A stretch of 64,000 nucleotides of DNA, taken from assembly GCA_945874145.1 (NCBI GenBank), contig CAMCFN010000013.1, positions 1-64,000 of the forward strand, written 5' to 3'. A program made the position numbers and the translations under genes. Source of the stretch: Akkermansia muciniphila (lineage in GTDB: Bacteria; Verrucomicrobiota; Verrucomicrobiia; Limisphaerales; SXTU01). The notes under the pieces are model-generated. The model made no database searches and was not told the origin of the DNA. It saw nothing but the letters and a program-made list of their open reading frames with translations. Of this stretch, positions 40,952 to 49,482 are shown piece by piece (within the stretch, counting starts at the first letter, position 1; every line of letters starts with the position of its first letter).

Positions 40952-41958
40952 CGCGCGCTCACCCCGGCTTCCTGCGCACGCTCACGGTTCAAGGCCTCGC
41001 GCTCAGGCCGCTCCACCTTCCAGTCGCTGCCGAAGAACTCCAACGCCACGGGCACCAGCGCCAGCACCGTCGCGCCCAGCACCATTGCCAGCACGGCCAG
41101 CTCCGCGAGCGTGAGGCCCTTTTGCGGCGGAGCAATCTTCACAACCAGGTCGCCCAGCGCCGTCGTGGGCAAGTGCTTTTCATTCACGTCCGAGTAAGTG
41201 CCCATCAACGCCGAGGCCACCGTGCGCAAAGTGTCGCCTTCCTGCCGCGACTGGTGGCCGTCGATGAACGTGCCCTTCTGCGGGTTGCCCAGGCCGAGCA
41301 CGAAGACTTCCTTCACCGATTTGGGCCGGGGCGCGATGGGCGCGAGACTGACCGAGTCGCCGTCGGTCAAAATGATGAGCCGCGTGCTGCCGTCGGGGAA
41401 ATCGCTCACCAGCTTCAGCGCCGCGTTGAGGGCCAGGCCGAGGTCGGTCGGGCCGTCGCGCATCGCGTAACTCAGTGGCAGGCCGTTGAAGACATTGCGC
41501 ACCAACTCCGGGTCGCGCGCCTCCATCACCACCGGCTGGGAATCCGTCCAGAAGCCGATGACGCCGAAGCGCAAGTTGCCGCTGACCCGTTGGAGAACAC
41601 CCTCGACCACCTCGCGCATCCGCGCGTGCCGCGTGAGCTTACCGTCCGGCCCGGCGTCCGTGAGATACATGCTGGGCGAGAGGTCCGCGACGAACACGAG
41701 CCGTGTCGCGTCCTTGTTGCTCTGGTCGCGGTTCCCGCCCTCCTTCTCGGCGAGCTTGAGCATCACCAGCGTCGCTAGCCCCCACGCGAACGCCGCGAGA
41801 CAGAGCGGACGCAGCCACGGCACCACACGCGTCCAACCGTGCGCTGCGCCCGTTGGCCCGAATGCCAGACGACCGACCGCGCGAATGCGCCGCACATGCA
41901 GCCATTCAGCCAGCGCCCCAAGGAGCAGGACACACAGCGCAGAGAGGATTGGGATCAT
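40948..41958 (-). CDS. VWA-domain membrane protein, BatB-like
   Basis: A 336-residue protein, first gene of the eight-gene set. The N-terminal helix MIPILSALCVLLLGALAEWL and a second helix PLCLAAFAWGLATLVML precede a VWA domain whose MIDAS motif is VFVADLSPSMYL (DxSxS). The distal metal loop is LIILTDGDSVSLAP. A C-terminal pair of hydrophobic segments (LAELAVLAMVLGATVLALVP) completes the BatA/B-like topology. ATG 41958 is preferred over the in-frame start at 41991, which adds 11 polar residues. It shares only the fold with the VWA protein at 32367, so the operon has two different VWA partners. Confidence 0.8.
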   Translation of the reverse strand: MIPILSALCVLLLGALAEWLHVRRIRAVGRLAFGPTGAAHGWTRVVPWLRPLCLAAFAWGLATLVMLKLAEKEGGNRDQSNKDATRLVFVADLSPSMYLTDAGPDGKLTRHARMREVVEGVLQRVSGNLRFGVIGFWTDSQPVVMEARDPELVRNVFNGLPLSYAMRDGPTDLGLALNAALKLVSDFPDGSTRLIILTDGDSVSLAPIAPRPKSVKEVFVLGLGNPQKGTFIDGHQSRQEGDTLRTVASALMGTYSDVNEKHLPTTALGDLVVKIAPPQKGLTLAELAVLAMVLGATVLALVPVALEFFGSDWKVERPEREALNRERAQEAGVSAR

Positions 41959-42005
41959 TGAGGATACGGTGGAAAGCGAGTTGGCTGGCACGGCCTGACT
42001 ACTGA

Positions 42006-42500
42006 TCAGTCCAGCAGGCGTTCCATGTAAACGACGTCCAGCCAGCGGTCGAACTTGTAACCGACCTGCTTGAAGAGGCCCACTTGGACGAACCCATAGC
42101 GGGCGTGCAAGCGGATGCTCGCCTCGTTGGTCGCGTCAACAGCGGCGATGATTGCCCGTAGGCCCTTCGCCCGTGCGGCGTCGATCAAGGGGGCCAGGAG
42201 CAGCTTGCCCAGCCCCTGCCCGCGCGCGTCGGCCGCGACGTAAACCGAGTTCTCCGTGGTGAACCGGTAGCCCATGCGGTCGTGGTAGCGGTTCAGCGCG
42301 CTCCAACCGACGATGCGCCCGGCCCCGTCTTCCGCGACAAACATCGCGTAACCGCCGCGCTCATGGTCATCGAACCACGCTTGGCGGTGCTCCAGCGTGC
42401 GCAGTTCGTAATCGTAAGTCGCCGTGGTGGTGAGCACGGCGTCGTTGTAGATCGCGAGGATGCCCGGACAGTCAGCGCGGGTGGCGGGGCGGATGGTCAT
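42006..42500 (-). CDS. GNAT acetyltransferase, phosphinothricin-acetyltransferase-like
   Basis: A 164-residue acetyl-CoA-dependent N-acetyltransferase. It begins MTIRPATRADCPGILAIYND, typical of the bar/pat branch, and has the acetyl-CoA loop ARGQGLGKLLLAPLIDAARA and a late block IRLHARYGFVQVGLFKQVGY. Members acetylate amino acid analogues such as phosphinothricin or methionine sulfone. The natural substrate here is not known. It is cytoplasmic and starts 6 bases after the stop codon of the membrane protein gene upstream, so the two probably share a transcript. Confidence 0.85.
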   Translation of the reverse strand: MTIRPATRADCPGILAIYNDAVLTTTATYDYELRTLEHRQAWFDDHERGGYAMFVAEDGAGRIVGWSALNRYHDRMGYRFTTENSVYVAADARGQGLGKLLLAPLIDAARAKGLRAIIAAVDATNEASIRLHARYGFVQVGLFKQVGYKFDRWLDVVYMERLLD

Positions 42501-42506
42501 GCGGGC

Positions 42507-43103
42507 TTACTGGGCTTTCTCCTGGGCCGGCTCGGCGGCGGCTTCGGGCTCGGTTTCTTCCTCCGGCTCCGGCTCCTTGGCCTCGACGAATTGCAACGCA
42601 GCGCTGATGAGGCCGGCGAAGAGGCCGCCGCTCAGAAGCGTGTTGCGGAAGAAGGTCCACGTCTCCGGCCAACCGCTGGTGCCACTGGTCAGCGCGCGGA
42701 GCCATTCGGCGAAGGTCTTGGCGTAGGCGGGATTTGCCAGCCAGGCGGCCGTATTGGTGATGAGATAAAAAATCACTGCGCCTAGCAGGCCGCCGCCGAC
42801 ATGCTTGAGCACGGAGGCCGGGGCGGCGAAGGAGCGGCCCAGCAAATAGATACCCGCGTAGGCCAGATAGTTGATCGCCTGATAATCGCTGAAAAGATGC
42901 GTGTCGTAATAGAACACGTTCAAACCGAGGTCCGTCGCCACCATCGTCCCAAAGACGGTCCACCACGGCAGCCGGTGCGGGAAGGCTCCGGCGCAAAACA
43001 CCAAGCCATAGGCCAGGCTGAAGTTCAGCGGCATCACCCCCGGCCAGCGGGTCAGCACAAAGGCCACCAGCAGCAGTCCGGGCAAAATCGCAGTCCGTTT
43101 CAC
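42507..43103 (-). CDS. DUF6580-like integral membrane protein
   Basis: A membrane protein of about 198 residues with five hydrophobic segments (AILPGLLLVAFVLTRW, FSLAYGLVFCAGAF, WWTVFGTMVATDLGLN, GGGLLGAVIFYLITNTAAWL, LLSGGLFAGLISAALQF) and an acidic tail EAKEPEPEEETEPEA. The layout FSLAYGLVFCAGAF with DLGLNVFYY and FYLITNTAAWL fits the DUF6580 family of small vitamin-transporter-like membrane proteins. GTG 43103 gives a natural N-terminus (VKRTAILPG); an upstream in-frame start exists but would overlap the divergent gene. Function unknown. Confidence 0.65.
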   Translation of the reverse strand: MKRTAILPGLLLVAFVLTRWPGVMPLNFSLAYGLVFCAGAFPHRLPWWTVFGTMVATDLGLNVFYYDTHLFSDYQAINYLAYAGIYLLGRSFAAPASVLKHVGGGLLGAVIFYLITNTAAWLANPAYAKTFAEWLRALTSGTSGWPETWTFFRNTLLSGGLFAGLISAALQFVEAKEPEPEEETEPEAAAEPAQEKAQ

Positions 43104-43200
43104 GTTGGCGGATGATACGACGGAGAATTGGGGTTCAAAGTGCAAAGTGCGGCCGGGATTAGTGCTGGCTAGTGCCGGGCGGTGCTTCAAAACTCGGCCG

Positions 43201-43953
43201 GTGGAAAAACTGTTCGACATCATCCATGAGGATGCGGACCTGCTGGCCATCAACAAGCCCGCCGGACTGGTCTGCCATCCCACCAAAGGGGATGTTTACT
43301 CCAGCCTCATCAGCCGGGTGCGGCTGCATCTGGGGGAGGGTGCCCCGGCCCATCTGGTCAACCGCCTCGACCGCGAGACCAGTGGCGTAATCTTGATCGC
43401 CAAGAGTCCGGAGGCCGATGCCGCGCTCAAGAAGCTCTTCGCCCTGCGCCGGGTGGAAAAGGAATACCTGGGCATTGCCCACGGCCATTTTTCGGCGGAG
43501 GCAGTGACCTGCGAGGCCCCGCTGGGCAAGGACGAGCAGGCCATCATCGCCATCAAGGACTGCGTGCGTCAGGACGGGGCGGTTTCAAAAACCGAGTTTG
43601 CCGTGGAGCAGCGCTTCACGCGCCCCGAGGGCAATTTCACGTTGCTGCGCATCCGTCCGCACAGCGGTCGCAAACATCAGATCAGAATCCATCTCCAGCA
43701 CCTGGGGCACCCGCTGATCGGCGACAAACTCTACGGCGGCGACGAGCGGCTCTACCTCGACTTCGTGCTGCGTCGGCTCACCGTCGAGCAACGCGCGCAG
43801 CTCATCCTGCCCTGCCAGGCCCTGCACGCCGCCGTCCTGCGCTTCACATGGCACGGGCATGACTGGGAATTCCGCGCCGAGCCGGAAGCGTGGTTCACGG
43901 ACTTCGTGGCGGGCAAGCCCTGCACGCCGGACTGGGCCGAGAAGTATCTTTGA
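43201..43953 (+). CDS. RluA-family pseudouridine synthase
   Basis: A 250-residue RNA pseudouridine synthase of the RluA branch without an S4 domain. The catalytic aspartate is in PAHLVNRLDRETSGVILIAK (the HRLD-type motif, here NRLD). Other family blocks are LLAINKPAGLVCHP near the start and RPHSGRKHQIRIHLQHLGHP, ending VLRFTWHGHDWEF. GTG 43201 was chosen because the domain starts right after it; an ATG at 43105 is also in frame. The RNA target cannot be told. It is transcribed divergently from the DUF6580-like gene. A second RluA-like gene lies at 46873. Confidence 0.85.
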   Translation: MEKLFDIIHEDADLLAINKPAGLVCHPTKGDVYSSLISRVRLHLGEGAPAHLVNRLDRETSGVILIAKSPEADAALKKLFALRRVEKEYLGIAHGHFSAEAVTCEAPLGKDEQAIIAIKDCVRQDGAVSKTEFAVEQRFTRPEGNFTLLRIRPHSGRKHQIRIHLQHLGHPLIGDKLYGGDERLYLDFVLRRLTVEQRAQLILPCQALHAAVLRFTWHGHDWEFRAEPEAWFTDFVAGKPCTPDWAEKYL

Positions 43954-44030
43954 GTTGCCAGGCTCCTCCGTCTTTGCGTTGGACTGGGCCTTTCCTCTAC
44001 AACTGCCCCGTGCAGAAGATTCCCAACGAG

Positions 44031-45080
44031 ATGCAGGCCGTGGTTTATCGCGGCGTGAACGACCTCCGTGTCGAGACCGTGCCGGTGCCCCGCATCGGGG
44101 CCAACGAACTGTTGGTAAAGGTGGCTGTGTGCGGCGTGTGCCCCACGGACATTAAGAAAATCCAGCACGGCACCGTCTCCGCGCCCCGCGTGTTCGGACA
44201 TGAGACGGCCGGGACCATCGTGAAGCTGGGCACGCGCGTGCGCGGTTTCCACCTCGGCGACCGCGTGGCGTTGCACCATCACATTCCGTGCCTGACCTGC
44301 CACGCATGCCGGCATCGCGCGTTTGCCCAGTGCCTGCAATACAAGCGCACCGGCATCACCGCCGGGTTCGAGCCGGCCGGGGGCGGCTACGCGGAATATG
44401 TCCGCGTGATGTCCTGCTGCCTGCCCGGTGTGGTGAAAATCCCGGCGCGCAACTCCTTCCTCGAAGGCGCGATGCTGGAGCCGGTGAACACGGTCTTGAA
44501 GGGCGTCAACCGCCTGGCCGTGCAACCCGGCGACTGCGTGCTGGTGGCGGGGCAAGGTCCGATTGGCCTGCTCTTCACCAAGCTGCTGGCGTTGCGCGGG
44601 CTCAAGGTGATCGCCACGGACCTGCTGGACACCCGCCTCAAGCTCGCGCGGCGCCACGGCGCGACGCGGGCTGTGCGCCCGGACGCTGCGGACCTGCCCG
44701 TCTTGGTGCAGAAACTTTCGCGAAGCCGGGGCCTGGATGCGGCGATTATTGCCGTGCCGGTGGATTCTGCCGTGCAGCAGGCCCTGGCACTGGTCCGTGG
44801 GGGCGGCCAGGTGCTGCTCTTCGCCCACACCAAGCGCGGCGCGGTGTGCCCGGTGGATTTTTCCGCTGTCTGCGTGGATGAGAAGGACCTGCTCGGCAGC
44901 TACTCGGCGGACGTGACGCTGCAACCGGAGGTGGCCAGGCTGGTATTTTCCCGGCGGCTGGATGTGCGCGGCCTCATAACGCACCGCTTCCCGCTGGCGC
45001 AAACGGCCGACGCCGTTGCCTTGGCGGCCCGCCCGGAACCGGACTCCCTGAAGATCGTGGTGGACCAGACGGCTAAGTGA
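44031..45080 (+). CDS. Zinc-dependent medium-chain dehydrogenase
   Basis: A 349-residue MDR-family alcohol/polyol dehydrogenase. Catalytic zinc: VCGVCPTDIKK and GHETAGTIVKLG. Structural zinc: CLTCHACRHRAFAQC, with four cysteines in C-x2-C-x2-C-x7-C spacing. The Rossmann motif is VLVAGQGPIGLLFTKLLALR, followed by VIATDLLDTRLKLARRHGA with an Asp at the end of the second strand, which favours NAD. The sorbitol/threonine dehydrogenase-like subgroup fits best. ATG 44031 (MQAVVYRGVNDLRVE) matches the usual family start; GTG 44010 is an in-frame alternative. It follows the pseudouridine synthase by 77 bases. Confidence 0.85.
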   Translation: MQAVVYRGVNDLRVETVPVPRIGANELLVKVAVCGVCPTDIKKIQHGTVSAPRVFGHETAGTIVKLGTRVRGFHLGDRVALHHHIPCLTCHACRHRAFAQCLQYKRTGITAGFEPAGGGYAEYVRVMSCCLPGVVKIPARNSFLEGAMLEPVNTVLKGVNRLAVQPGDCVLVAGQGPIGLLFTKLLALRGLKVIATDLLDTRLKLARRHGATRAVRPDAADLPVLVQKLSRSRGLDAAIIAVPVDSAVQQALALVRGGGQVLLFAHTKRGAVCPVDFSAVCVDEKDLLGSYSADVTLQPEVARLVFSRRLDVRGLITHRFPLAQTADAVALAARPEPDSLKIVVDQTAK

Positions 45081-45143
45081 GCCGGCCGTGCCGCGAGCGT
45101 CCTCGCTTACCCGCCTGATCGAGCCGGGCACCCGCTTTAAGGT

Positions 45144-45173
45144 TTGACCGGTCCGCAAACACGCGGCTAGGTT
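45144..45173 (+). promoter_or_regulatory. Candidate sigma-70-type promoter for the PpiD-like gene
   Basis: TTGACC (45144-45149) and TAGGTT (45168-45173) are 18 bases apart, and the start codon is 27 bases further on. It is the best -35/-10 match noted upstream of a gene in the window, but it rests on two hexamers only. Confidence 0.35.
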
Positions 45174-45199
45174 TCCGCCCTGAATTTTTCGGCCTGTTT

Positions 45200-46870
45200 A
45201 TGATTGGAACACTTCGCAAACACTCGCAGTGGCTCTGGGCGGTTATCATCGTCGTGGTGATCATCTCCTTCGTGATTTTCTTCAGCCCCGACGCCCGGCT
45301 CGGCCGGGGGGCCGGCGAGCAGGATTACGGCAAGCTCTATGGCGAGCCCGTCAAACGCGAGGCGCTGGTGCAGGCTTACGCCGACGCCCGGCTCGGCTAC
45401 TTCCTCAGCACCGGCCAGTGGCCGGATCGCGATGAGCGCGCGCGGATGTTCGGGTTCAACCTCGAAGGCGAGGCGCGCCAGCGGCTGCTGCTCAACCACC
45501 AGCTCAAGGAACACGGCATCGACGTCGGCGAAGTGGCGGTGGCCCAGGAGATCAAAAACATCTTCACCGACCCGCAGACCGGCGCGTTCAACCTGCAGCG
45601 CTATGATTCCATGCTTAAGCAGCACTTCGCCCCCGTGGGCGTGTCGGAGGCGAACTTCGAGCGGTTTCTGCGGAATGAGCTGGGCCGGCAGCAGTTGACC
45701 CGGATGTTCGGTCTCTCCGGCAAGCTCATCAGCGAGCGCGCGGCCGACGGCTTCTACCGCCGAGAGAATGAGTCGGCACTGACAGAGTTCGTCTTCCTCG
45801 CCAACTCGAACAACTTGGCCAAGGTCAAGCTGGACGAACCCCTTCTGCGCGCCTACCACACGAACAACCTCGCCACCTACCGCATCCCCGAGCGCGTGCA
45901 GGTGCATTACGTTTATTTCGCCTACACCAATCACAACGCCGAAGCGGACAGGAAGCTCAGTGCAGACACCAACTTGGTGGCGGTGATGAAGCAATATTAC
46001 GAAACGAACCAGTTCCGTTTCCGCGACACCAACGGCACTGCCAAGACCTTCGAGCAGGCCCGGGATCAAATCCGAACCGAGTTCCGGGACCGCGAAGCAG
46101 CGCGCTTCGGTCAGAAGCAGGCCGCCGAATTTGCCAACGATGTCTTCCGCCTCCCCAACCAAGCGGCCAGCCTGCTGACCCAAGCGGCGAAGAAAGGGCT
46201 GGCGGTCAAGGTTACTGCGCCCTTCACGCAGGCGGACGGGCCGAAACTGTCGAACGCCCCGGCCAACTTCGCTGAAACCGCCTTCGCCCTCTCCACCGAA
46301 GAGGCGCTGGGCCAGATGATTGCCGGTCTGGATGGCGCGTATCTGATGGCGTTCAAAGATCGGCTGAAGCCCGTGGACCCGCCTTACGAACAGGTGAAGG
46401 CCAAGGTGGCGGAGGACTACCGCCGTTCGCAGGCCAGCGAACTGACGCTCCAGGAAGGCAATAATCTCGTGAAGGCCGTCAACACGGCGATCGCCGCGGG
46501 CAAGAGCTTCAAGGACACCTGCAAGCAGTTTGGCCACACCGCCCTCGAAGTGCCCCCGTTCAACCGCTCGACGCGCAGCGTGGAGATCGTCGAGAGCCGC
46601 AGTTTGTCCACCGAAGAGGTGCGCGATCTGGCGTTCAGCCTGGCTGCGGGCAAGGTCAGCAATTTCCGCCAGACCGGCGGCGGCGGATTTGTCCTGTTTG
46701 TCAAAGGCTTCCAACCCGTTGCGGAGGAGCAGGTGAAGGCCGAACTGGCCAAATACGCCGACTCCCTGCGCGACAACCGCGCCAACTACGCCTACCGCGA
46801 ATGGTTGAGCCGCGAAGTGGAGCGCTCCGGGGTGATGGGCAGCGTCCAGGCGTCGCAGCGCGGCGAGTGA
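45200..46870 (+). CDS. SurA/PpiD-like periplasmic folding protein
   Basis: A 556-residue membrane-anchored protein with a single N-terminal helix (LWAVIIVVVIISFVIFF) and a large periplasmic part. Residues about 40-190 form a SurA N-terminal-like helical chaperone domain (LLLNHQLKEHGIDVGEVAVA, EANFERFLRNELGRQQLTRM). The C-terminal half includes a parvulin-type prolyl isomerase region, recognisable around AFSLAAGKVSNFRQTGGGGF, but conserved parvulin residues are weak, so the isomerase may be inactive. This is the PpiD layout; PpiD assists proteins leaving the Sec translocon. Its stop is two bases before the next gene's ATG, so the pair is coupled. Confidence 0.75.
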   Translation: MIGTLRKHSQWLWAVIIVVVIISFVIFFSPDARLGRGAGEQDYGKLYGEPVKREALVQAYADARLGYFLSTGQWPDRDERARMFGFNLEGEARQRLLLNHQLKEHGIDVGEVAVAQEIKNIFTDPQTGAFNLQRYDSMLKQHFAPVGVSEANFERFLRNELGRQQLTRMFGLSGKLISERAADGFYRRENESALTEFVFLANSNNLAKVKLDEPLLRAYHTNNLATYRIPERVQVHYVYFAYTNHNAEADRKLSADTNLVAVMKQYYETNQFRFRDTNGTAKTFEQARDQIRTEFRDREAARFGQKQAAEFANDVFRLPNQAASLLTQAAKKGLAVKVTAPFTQADGPKLSNAPANFAETAFALSTEEALGQMIAGLDGAYLMAFKDRLKPVDPPYEQVKAKVAEDYRRSQASELTLQEGNNLVKAVNTAIAAGKSFKDTCKQFGHTALEVPPFNRSTRSVEIVESRSLSTEEVRDLAFSLAAGKVSNFRQTGGGGFVLFVKGFQPVAEEQVKAELAKYADSLRDNRANYAYREWLSREVERSGVMGSVQASQRGE

Positions 46871-46872
46871 TC

Positions 46873-47679
46873 ATGCCCGCCGGCCCGGTCATCAAACTCT
46901 CCGCCTCCGCCACCCGCGAGTTCTGGGAACTAGCCGTCCTCCACGAAGACGAGCATCTGGTCGCGTTGGACAAACCCGCCGGGCTGCTGACCACACCCGA
47001 TCCCGAGGAGCCGCAACGGCCAAACTTGATGACCTTGTTGCACGAGGGCATCGCGCAGGGGGCGCCTTGGGCGAAGGCGCGCAACCTCGCCTACCTCACC
47101 AACGCCCACCGGCTCGACTTCGAAACCAGCGGGGTGCTGCTGCTGGCCAGGAACAAACCCGCGCTTGTGGCCCTCGCGAATGAGTTTGGGTCGAACCTGC
47201 CGCTCAAGACTTACGTAGCCTTGTCCAGCGGGATGCCGACCCAGCCGGAGTTCACCGTGGACGCCAAGATTGGCCCGCAGACGCGGCAACTCGGCCTCAT
47301 GCGGATCGATCTGGAGGGCGGCAAGAAGGCCATCACCCACTTCAAGGTGCGGGAACAGTTCCGGGGCTTCACCTTGCTCGAATGCCAGCCGCAGACCGAC
47401 CGCCTGCATCAAATCCGAGTTCACCTCCGTTCGCTCGGCCTGCACATCGTCGGGGACACGAGCTACATGGGCAAAGCCCTTTACCTCTCTCAGATCAAGT
47501 CCAGCTATCAACCCAAGTGGAAGGAACCTGAACGCCCGCTGCTGGGCCGCACCGCCCTCCACGCCGAGCGCTTGGATATCGCGCACCCGGTGACCCGCGA
47601 GTCAGTCAGCATCACGGCGGAGTGGCCCAAGGATCTGCGGGTGACGGTAAAGTATCTGCGCCAGTTCAGCGGGCTCTAA
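46873..47679 (+). CDS. RluA-family pseudouridine synthase
   Basis: A 268-residue rRNA/tRNA pseudouridine synthase. Block I is VALDKPAGLLTTPDPEEPQR, and the catalytic aspartate lies in NAHRLDFETSGVLLLAR (HRLD). Also present is LLECQPQTDRLHQIRVHLRS and the C-terminal LGRTALHAERLDIAHP. No S4 RNA-binding domain is present. ATG 46873 follows the PpiD-like stop by two bases. With the gene at 43201 the window encodes two RluA-type enzymes, which probably modify different sites. Confidence 0.85.
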   Translation: MPAGPVIKLSASATREFWELAVLHEDEHLVALDKPAGLLTTPDPEEPQRPNLMTLLHEGIAQGAPWAKARNLAYLTNAHRLDFETSGVLLLARNKPALVALANEFGSNLPLKTYVALSSGMPTQPEFTVDAKIGPQTRQLGLMRIDLEGGKKAITHFKVREQFRGFTLLECQPQTDRLHQIRVHLRSLGLHIVGDTSYMGKALYLSQIKSSYQPKWKEPERPLLGRTALHAERLDIAHPVTRESVSITAEWPKDLRVTVKYLRQFSGL

Positions 47680-47778
47680 TCGCGAGCAGCAGGCTGGTTG
47701 CGCCCCGTGCGGAGTAATGGCTTTCCAATCCGCGCAAACTCCATTACTTCATTGCCCCCAAGCAGCAGCAACCCGCGC

Positions 47779-48732
47779 ATGACCTGGCACCGCAAACACC
47801 TCCTCGACATCGAATCCCTCTCGGCGGAGGAAATCACCACCGTCCTCGACACCGCCCGCGAGTTCAAAGCCGTCGGCGAACGCGCCATCAAGAAAGTCCC
47901 CGCCCTCCGGGGCAAGACCGTCGTCAACCTGTTCGTCGAGCCGAGCACCCGCACCCGGATCAGCTTCGAGTTGGCGGCGATGCGGTTGAGCGCGGACGTG
48001 ATCAACTTCGCGACCGAGGCCAGCTCCTTGAAAAAGGGTGAAACTCTCAAGGACACGGCCCGCAACCTCGAAGCCCTCAACGCGGATGTCATCATCATCC
48101 GCCATAGCGCCACCGGCGCGCCGCATTTCCTGTCCCGCTTTCTGAAAGGCAGCGTGGTCAACGCGGGCGATGGTGCGCATGAGCACCCCACCCAGGCCCT
48201 GCTCGACACCTTCACCATCCGCGAGCACAAGGGCCGCATTGCCGGGCTCAACGTCACGATCCTCGGCGACATTCTTTACAGCCGCGTCGCCCGATCCAAC
48301 ATCTGGGCGCTGCTCAAGCTCGGGGCCAAGGTCACGCTTTGCGGGCCCAGCACCCTCGTCCCGCGCGTGTTTGAGGAGATGGGCTGCCGCGTGACTTACA
48401 ATGTGGACGAAGCCATCGCAGACGCGGATGTGATCAACCTCCTGCGCATCCAGCACGAGCGCCAACGCCAGACGATGTTTCCCAGCATCGGCGAATACAC
48501 CGCCTTGTTCGGCCTGACGCAGGCTCGGTTTGCCCGCACCAAGCCGGACGTGCTCATCATGCACCCGGGCCCCATCAACCGGGGCGTGGAAATCGCCAGC
48601 GAGATCGCCGACTGCGCACGTTCGGTCATCTTGGAGCAGGTTACCAACGGGTTGGCGGTCCGCATGGCCGTGCTTTACCTCATCAACGGCGGGCGGACCG
48701 GGCCGGTGACCTCTGCGCCCAGCGCATCGTAG
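47779..48732 (+). CDS. pyrB: Aspartate carbamoyltransferase catalytic chain
   Basis: A 317-residue enzyme joining carbamoyl phosphate and aspartate, the second step of pyrimidine synthesis. Carbamoyl-phosphate motif [16 protein letters not shown], the loop [11 protein letters not shown], and the [17 protein letters not shown] block are all present, as are [14 protein letters not shown] and [14 protein letters not shown] in the aspartate domain. ATG 47779 was chosen as it starts the conserved block [15 protein letters not shown]. No pyrI or pyrC gene is next to it and no attenuator or PyrR-type leader was seen in the 99 bases upstream. Length is normal. Confidence 0.95.
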   Translation: MTWHRKHLLDIESLSAEEITTVLDTAREFKAVGERAIKKVPALRGKTVVNLFVEPSTRTRISFELAAMRLSADVINFATEASSLKKGETLKDTARNLEALNADVIIIRHSATGAPHFLSRFLKGSVVNAGDGAHEHPTQALLDTFTIREHKGRIAGLNVTILGDILYSRVARSNIWALLKLGAKVTLCGPSTLVPRVFEEMGCRVTYNVDEAIADADVINLLRIQHERQRQTMFPSIGEYTALFGLTQARFARTKPDVLIMHPGPINRGVEIASEIADCARSVILEQVTNGLAVRMAVLYLINGGRTGPVTSAPSAS

Positions 48733-48790
48733 CGCGGTAGCAGATGAGGCGGTGTGCGGCTGAGCTCAGCGCTGGCGGCAAGTTTTGCAG

Positions 48791-49351
48791 CTACGCCACC
48801 TGCTCGATGAACGCGTAGCACAGCAGGTGGCAGATACCCATGTGCGCATCTTCGGCGCGGCCATAGTGGCCGTCGGCGATGACGATGACGTCCTTGGCAA
48901 TCTCCGCGAGCTTGCCGCGCTTAGCTCCGACGAGGGCGATGGTGTGCAGACCGTTGGCGTTGGCCCACTCGATAGCTTTCACGCAGTTTGGCGAACTGCC
49001 GCTGACGCTCATGGTGAGCGCGATGTCGCCGGGGCGGCCGTAGTTCTGGAGCTGGCTGGCAAAGACGTCCGCGTAGGAGTAGTCGTTACCCAGCGCGGTG
49101 AGCCAGCTCACGTTGTCGTTGAGCGACATGACGCGGAAGCGTTTCCCGAGCTTGTCGGACGCGCCCTTGCCGAGGTCAGTGGCGAAGTGCGAGGCGTTGG
49201 CCGCGCTGCCGCCGTTGCCGAAGACGAAAATCTGGCGGCCCTCGCGATGCGCCTGCCGGAGCTTCTCGATGAGGCGTGCAACCGCGTCTGGCGGGATGGA
49301 GTCGAGCGCGGCCTTCTGCTTGGCGATGTAGTCGGAAACCCAGTCGTTCAT
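48791..49351 (-). CDS. gmhA: SIS-domain phosphosugar isomerase (GmhA-like)
   Basis: A 186-residue single-domain sugar isomerase. The SIS fold signature is FVFGNGGSAANASHFATDLG and ALTMSVSGSSPNCVKAIEWA, where the serines bind the sugar phosphate. This is closest to GmhA, which turns sedoheptulose 7-phosphate into D-glycero-heptose 7-phosphate for LPS core heptose. Kinase and epimerase partners of the heptose pathway are not in the window, so the exact substrate is inferred. ATG 49351 gives the usual short start; GTG 49360 is in frame. It is monocistronic on the minus strand. Confidence 0.75.
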   Translation of the reverse strand: MNDWVSDYIAKQKAALDSIPPDAVARLIEKLRQAHREGRQIFVFGNGGSAANASHFATDLGKGASDKLGKRFRVMSLNDNVSWLTALGNDYSYADVFASQLQNYGRPGDIALTMSVSGSSPNCVKAIEWANANGLHTIALVGAKRGKLAEIAKDVIVIADGHYGRAEDAHMGICHLLCYAFIEQVA

Positions 49352-49482
49352 CGCGTCCACTGTGGCAAGGCGAAGGCGGGAGCGGCAATCAAATTGGAAG
49401 AAGCCGAGCGCCGGCCGCTGACCCGGCGTTCAGACTTGTCGATCGTTCGCGCCGGGTCGGAGACCGGCATTCCGGACAGCGG

